From Roseovarius salincola (GTDB lineage: Bacteria > Pseudomonadota > Alphaproteobacteria > Rhodobacterales > Rhodobacteraceae): DNA of 64,000 nt. The position numbers were made by a program, and so were the translations under genes. The stretch spans positions 124,001-188,000 of the forward strand of contig NZ_JAPTNL010000003.1 of the NCBI RefSeq assembly GCF_026891095.1, written 5' to 3'. Position 1 is the stretch's first letter. Each line of letters opens with the position of its first letter. Positions 58,815-64,000 of the stretch are shown piece by piece. The notes under the pieces are model-generated. The model searched no databases, was not told the origin of the DNA, and saw only the letters and a list, made by a program, of their open reading frames with translations.

Positions 58815-59300
58815 CTACTCGTCTTTTTGCTTGGCTTCGGCGATCGCCTCGTCGGGGCGCAATTCGCTGACGAACTTGTCGAAATCATCCGCCGCCTGGA
58901 AATTCTTGTAGACGCTGGCAAAGCGCACATAGGCCACGGTATCGATCCGCGCCAGGCTCTCCATGACGATCTCGCCCACCACTTTGGAGGGGATATCCGT
59001 CTCGCCCATGCTTTCCAGCCGCCGCACGATCCCCGAGATCATCTGCTCGATGCGCTCGGGATCGACCGGGCGCTTCTGCAAGGCGATCCGGATCGACCGT
59101 TCCAGTTTGTCGCGGTCGAAATCCTCGCGCCGCCCATTGGTCTTGACCACCACAAGGTCGCGCAGCTGCACCCGCTCATAGGTGGTGAACCGCCCGCCGC
59201 ATGCGGGGCAGAACCGCCGCCGACGGATCGAAACATGATCCTCCGCAGGGCGTGAATCCTTGACCTGTGTATCTATATTTCCGCAAAACGGGCAGCGCAT
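58815..59300 (-). CDS. nrdR: Transcriptional repressor NrdR
   Basis: 161 residues. The N-terminal zinc ribbon [20 protein letters not shown]...[12 protein letters not shown] has Cys3, Cys6, Cys31 and Cys34, followed by an ATP-cone domain ([20 protein letters not shown]) that binds dATP/ATP. It represses ribonucleotide reductase genes when dATP is high. The start is fixed by MRCPFC at 59300. The nrdR-ribD order is common in Alphaproteobacteria. The C-terminus ([15 protein letters not shown]) is a short charged tail. Confidence 0.95.
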   Translation of the reverse strand: MRCPFCGNIDTQVKDSRPAEDHVSIRRRRFCPACGGRFTTYERVQLRDLVVVKTNGRREDFDRDKLERSIRIALQKRPVDPERIEQMISGIVRRLESMGETDIPSKVVGEIVMESLARIDTVAYVRFASVYKNFQAADDFDKFVSELRPDEAIAEAKQKDE

Positions 59301-59514
59301 CGGCCGTTCCCCTTTTCTGGTCTGCCTCTCGATGGTGGGTCTCAGGCCCACTTATCCACAACCACTATAGGGGAGCCGCAATGCTTTGGGTAGGGGTGAA
59401 ATGCCGCCCCAACATGAATGACCTATGCGCCCCTTTGATGCCGTTCCCACGATGATTACATGGGCGGTATCAACGCCACGACACCCGAATTCCAACGCCG
59501 AAAGGACAGTCCCC

Positions 59515-60192
59515 ATGAGCGACAAGACGCTATTCATCACCGGTGCCTCCAGCGGCATCGGCGCGGCCACCGCCCGCGCCGCCGCCGATGCGGGCTGGAA
59601 CGTGGCGCTGTTCGCGCGCAACGGCGAAAAGCTCTCGGCGATCGCCGACGAAATCGGCAATGACCGCGCCCTCGTCCTGCCCGGCGATGTCACGCAATAT
59701 GACGAGGTCGCCGCCGCCATCGAACGCGCCGCCACGCATTTTCAGGGGCTTCAGGCGGTCTTCGCCAATGCGGGCATGGGGCTCGACACGCCCGGCGCCG
59801 AACATGGCGACCCAAAGGAATGGCGCGCCATGATGGAGGTGAACGTCATGGGCCTTCTGTGGACGACCCGCGCCGCCATGGCCGCCTTGCGCGCCAGCCA
59901 GGGGCATCTGGTGATGACCGGCTCGGTCGCCGGCAAGATCCACCTGCCCGGTTCGGTCTATGGCGCCTCGAAATGGTTCGTCCACGGTTTCGCCGGCAAC
60001 ATGTCCCGGGAGATGCGCGAATGGGGCGGGCGCTGCACGGTGATCGCGCCGGGCATGGTGGATACCCCGTTCTTCGCCGAGCCCAAACCCGACAAGCTGC
60101 AACCCGAGGACGTGGCCGCCAGCGTGGTCCATGCCCTCGATCAACCACGCCGCGCCGACCTGCGCGAACTGGTGCTGATGCCCGGCTACTGA
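59515..60192 (+). CDS. Short-chain dehydrogenase/reductase (YdfG-like)
   Basis: 225 residues, classical SDR. It has the NAD(P) motif TGASSGIGAATA (about 9-20), NAG (about 88-90), Ser of MTGSVAGKI, and YGASK (Tyr/Lys catalytic pair, about 154-158). LFARNGEKL after the second strand, with an Arg, suggests NADP preference. Members act on hydroxy acids such as serine, threonine and 3-hydroxypropionate. The ATG at 59515 follows AAAGGACAG. It diverges from nrdR and stands alone. Confidence 0.88.
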   Translation: MSDKTLFITGASSGIGAATARAAADAGWNVALFARNGEKLSAIADEIGNDRALVLPGDVTQYDEVAAAIERAATHFQGLQAVFANAGMGLDTPGAEHGDPKEWRAMMEVNVMGLLWTTRAAMAALRASQGHLVMTGSVAGKIHLPGSVYGASKWFVHGFAGNMSREMREWGGRCTVIAPGMVDTPFFAEPKPDKLQPEDVAASVVHALDQPRRADLRELVLMPGY

Positions 60193-60198
60193 CGCGGG

Positions 60199-60621
60199 CT
60201 ACGTTCCCGACAGATGCGCCGCCACCGCGCGCCGGTGGGGCGTATCGCGATGCTCGAACAGGTAAATGCCCTGCCATGTGCCCAAAAGCGGATGACCCCC
60301 ATGCACCGGGACCGACAGGCTGACCGGCAGCATCGCCGCCTTGATATGGGCGGGCATGTCGTCGGGGCCCTCCTGGATGTGGCGCATCCAGGACATCGCC
60401 GGGTCATTGCCCGGCGGCACCAGCCGCCCGAACCATTCGCGCAGATCGCGGGTGACGTCCGGGTCGGCATTTTCCTGGATCAGCAGACTGGCCGATGTGT
60501 GGCGGATGAACAGCGTCAGCAGCCCCGCATCCACCCCCGATCCGGCCACCCATGCGGTGACCTGACGGGTGAATTCATAAAGCCCCTGCCCCTCGGTCGC
60601 GATGGTGAAACTGGTCTGCAT
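60199..60621 (-). CDS. YjbQ family (UPF0047) protein
   Basis: 140 residues. HTSASLLIQENADPDVTRDLREWF and the later GPDDMPAHIKAAMLPVSLSVPV, with LGTWQGIYLFEHR near the end, are the conserved UPF0047 segments; the His residues form a metal-type pocket. The E. coli member shows weak thiamine-phosphate synthase activity in vitro, but the true function is unsettled. It converges with the SDR gene (6 bp between stops). The start at 60621 gives MQTSFTIATEGQGLYEFT. Confidence 0.85.
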   Translation of the reverse strand: MQTSFTIATEGQGLYEFTRQVTAWVAGSGVDAGLLTLFIRHTSASLLIQENADPDVTRDLREWFGRLVPPGNDPAMSWMRHIQEGPDDMPAHIKAAMLPVSLSVPVHGGHPLLGTWQGIYLFEHRDTPHRRAVAAHLSGT

Positions 60622-60911
60622 GGCTCGGCACTCCCGCCATTTGTTGCGCCTGGCGTTCCGGCACTGGCCCGCCGCCTCCTGCGCCGCACAAGTGTAACAC
60701 AGCGACGCGCGCGCGGCCCAATCCTTTCCATCGCGTGACGGCACGGCGCGCCGCGTTCACCCCCTCTTCACCGCGCGCCCGGTTCACATTCGCGCAACCA
60801 TGCCCCGTGCCCGCCAGGCGCGCGGCGTCAAAGGTCAACAGGGCGCACGGTGATGCATCCCGACCTTCTCCAGCGCCCCGAGCGGCCCTTTCAGGCCGCT
60901 TCGGGCGGTGT

Positions 60912-60981
60912 GTACAAACCTGCGCGCGTCCTGCCCGATATCGGTACAAAACCGGTGTACAAAACGGACGTTTCGTACAAA
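60912..60981 (+). repeat. Four GTACAAA repeats
   Basis: GTACAAA occurs at 60912-60918, 60944-60950, 60957-60963 and 60975-60981, all in the same orientation, the last running into the A-rich foot of the rpoD terminator. Spacings of 32, 13 and 18 bp are irregular. The function is unknown. Confidence 0.5.
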
Positions 60982-60984
60982 AAA

Positions 60985-61002
60985 AGCCGCGTCTCCGCGG
61001 CT
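60985..61002 (-). terminator. Intrinsic terminator of rpoD
   Basis: On the minus strand the RNA reads AGCCGCG-GAGA-CGCGGCT followed by a run of T (7), 34 bp after the rpoD stop. A 7-bp perfect GC stem with a U-tract is a textbook intrinsic terminator. Confidence 0.85.
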
Positions 61003-61035
61003 TCTTTTTCTCTCGTCCGGTGCCCTTGGGCGGGG

Positions 61036-63024
<1,989 letters not shown>

Positions 63025-63143
63025 GAAGGTCTCCTGAACAATGGGCAGTCCGGGTGATTCGTTCAGTACGAATCAATAGCGCGATCTGCTGATTCGCACA
63101 CCCTTTACCCTGTTTTCTTTACCTATTCCTCACCAAACGACAA

Positions 63144-64000
63144 TCAACGCGTCGGTTTGGAAAAGGTGATGCGATCAAGCAGCGCATCCAGGCGCTCACG
63201 CTCGTCGCGACTGATTCGGGCGCCGTTATCGGCTAGGTCGTATTCCGTGTGGTCCTCGCTCTGACTGCGCAAGGTGCGCTGGCGTTGTTCTGCGGCCTGC
63301 CCGAGGCGCCACGTGACGGCCTCGTCGGCCACCCCGGCAAGATCCTCGGCCGCCTCACTTACTTCGGCATCAAGCCCGCGCTCGGCCTCCAGCTTCGCCA
63401 GTTCCTCGGCGATGGTCATGCGCGCCATGTCGGTGTCTCCGGGCCGGCGCACTGCGGGCGCCAGCGCGACATGGGGCAATCCGAGCAGCTTTTCAAGGGC
63501 CTCACCACCGAATGTCTCGTCGATGCGCTTGCGCAAATCCTGCGCCCCTTCGGGCGCGTGCCTCAGGATCAGCGCGCGCAGACGCTCGTGGTCGGGATCA
63601 GTGCAGATCATCGTTTCAAGCGCGCTTTCCACATCGTCGAACACCTCCGGCGTGCAGATCACCGAGGCCAGCACCACCGCCTCGCGCAGGCGATGCGGCG
63701 CGCCATCACCGGCGGCGGCCAGAAGCGAGGAACGCGTGCCCGGTCGCGCGGGCTCCGGGGCCGGCTGCCAGCGCCCGGTGCTGCCGATCCGGCCACCCTG
63801 ACGGCGCGACCCGCCCGGCGCGCGGCGCGGGCTGAACAGCTCCCACCGCAGATCCTTGATCGCCTGTCCGTAATGGCTGCGGATCGACGGATCACGGATC
63901 AGTTTGATCTTCTCGCGCAGCGCCTTGTCCAGTGCGGCGCGCCGCTCGGGGCTGTCGAAATCGCGCCCCTCGGTCTCTCGCCGCCACAAGAGCTGCACCA
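63144..64000 (-). CDS. dnaG: DNA primase DnaG, C-terminal part (gene continues beyond the window)
   Basis: The frame is open to the right edge, so only about the last 285 residues are present and no start is assigned. LLWRRETEGRDFDSPERRAALDKAL and IRDPSIRSHYGQAIKDLRWELF are the conserved end of the primase RNA-polymerase domain region and the start of the C-terminal helicase-interaction part; the remainder is the helical DnaB-binding domain, poorly conserved and Ala/Glu-rich. The catalytic TOPRIM and zinc-finger domains lie outside the window. DnaG makes RNA primers at the replication fork. Its position before rpoD supports the identity. Confidence 0.92.
   Translation of the reverse strand, partial: VQLLWRRETEGRDFDSPERRAALDKALREKIKLIRDPSIRSHYGQAIKDLRWELFSPRRAPGGSRRQGGRIGSTGRWQPAPEPARPGTRSSLLAAAGDGAPHRLREAVVLASVICTPEVFDDVESALETMICTDPDHERLRALILRHAPEGAQDLRKRIDETFGGEALEKLLGLPHVALAPAVRRPGDTDMARMTIAEELAKLEAERGLDAEVSEAAEDLAGVADEAVTWRLGQAAEQRQRTLRSQSEDHTEYDLADNGARISRDERERLDALLDRITFSKPTR

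Larger units (their letters stand above)
60622..61035. other. 414-bp gene-free region between rpoD and the YjbQ gene
   Basis: It contains the rpoD terminator (60985-61002) and, just beside it, four copies of GTACAAA at 60912, 60944, 60957 and 60975. The stretch 60740-60850 is GC-rich without a recognisable gene. It probably also holds the YjbQ promoter. Confidence 0.5.

Noticed and set aside
59352..59360. Perfect DnaA box TTATCCACA upstream of nrdR, possible replication origin
   Set aside because: A single 9-mer without further boxes, AT-rich unwinding region or dnaA/hemE neighbours is not enough.

Overview
The window is chromosomal DNA of a GC-rich alphaproteobacterium, almost certainly a marine Rhodobacterales (Roseobacter-group) member. 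Pointers are an enuR-uehABC-usp ectoine uptake block in the Ruegeria order, a SelD fused to an FAD oxidoreductase, dnaG-rpoD synteny, nrdR-ribD, and several TRAP, TTT and BCCT transporters. No rRNA, tRNA, CRISPR array or intact insertion sequence was seen. Both ends cut genes: a universal stress protein (left, first 14 codons only) and dnaG (right, C-terminal part only).

Layout: 1-4558 (minus) is the ectoine/5-hydroxyectoine TRAP importer with its MocR-type regulator. 4753-7994 holds selU (plus) and a fused selD (minus), converging with overlapping stops. 8091-11850 holds two divergent response regulators with degenerate GGDEF-like output domains and a LuxI-type acyl-homoserine-lactone synthase. 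11866-22806 (minus) is the most unusual part: a tightly packed set encoding a Ser/Thr kinase, an FHA protein, a PP2C phosphatase, a P-loop GTPase, a hidden 49-residue protein, two dynamin-like GTPases, a roadblock-like protein, a protein of unknown function and a membrane histidine kinase. It contains no type VI secretion genes and looks like a stand-alone phospho/GTPase signalling system.

23103-35630 is a carboxylate catabolic locus. It holds a fumarate-reductase/succinate-dehydrogenase-like operon whose flavoprotein is frameshifted in a run of eight G, a two-subunit class I fumarase/tartrate-dehydratase-like enzyme, LysR-TSUP transporter-enolase superfamily enzyme (minus), and TctCBA plus a TPP enzyme (plus). 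A near-identical 15-bp palindrome lies in front of both halves, suggesting one LysR regulon. An IS/MITE-like remnant (about 35.63-36.01 kb) and idi follow.

36724-44208 is a second catabolic island: LysR, aldehyde dehydrogenase, an M19-dipeptidase-like protein without part of its metal site, a BCCT betaine-type transporter, a 564-residue protein of unknown family and a DUF3726-like protein. It probably handles an unidentified zwitterionic compound. After a DUF2189-like membrane protein, a Tat-exported metallo-beta-lactamase-fold protein and two tandem Aur1/PAP2-like membrane proteins come riboflavin synthase (minus), capsule export genes kpsS, a kpsD/wza-like gene and kpsC (plus), a phosphonate-type ABC importer phnDCEE (minus), then ribD-nrdR (minus), an SDR, a YjbQ protein, rpoD and the end of dnaG.

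Every gene for a periplasmic binding protein (uehA, tctC, phnD) is followed inside its operon by a strong stem-loop, the usual way to make more binding protein than permease.
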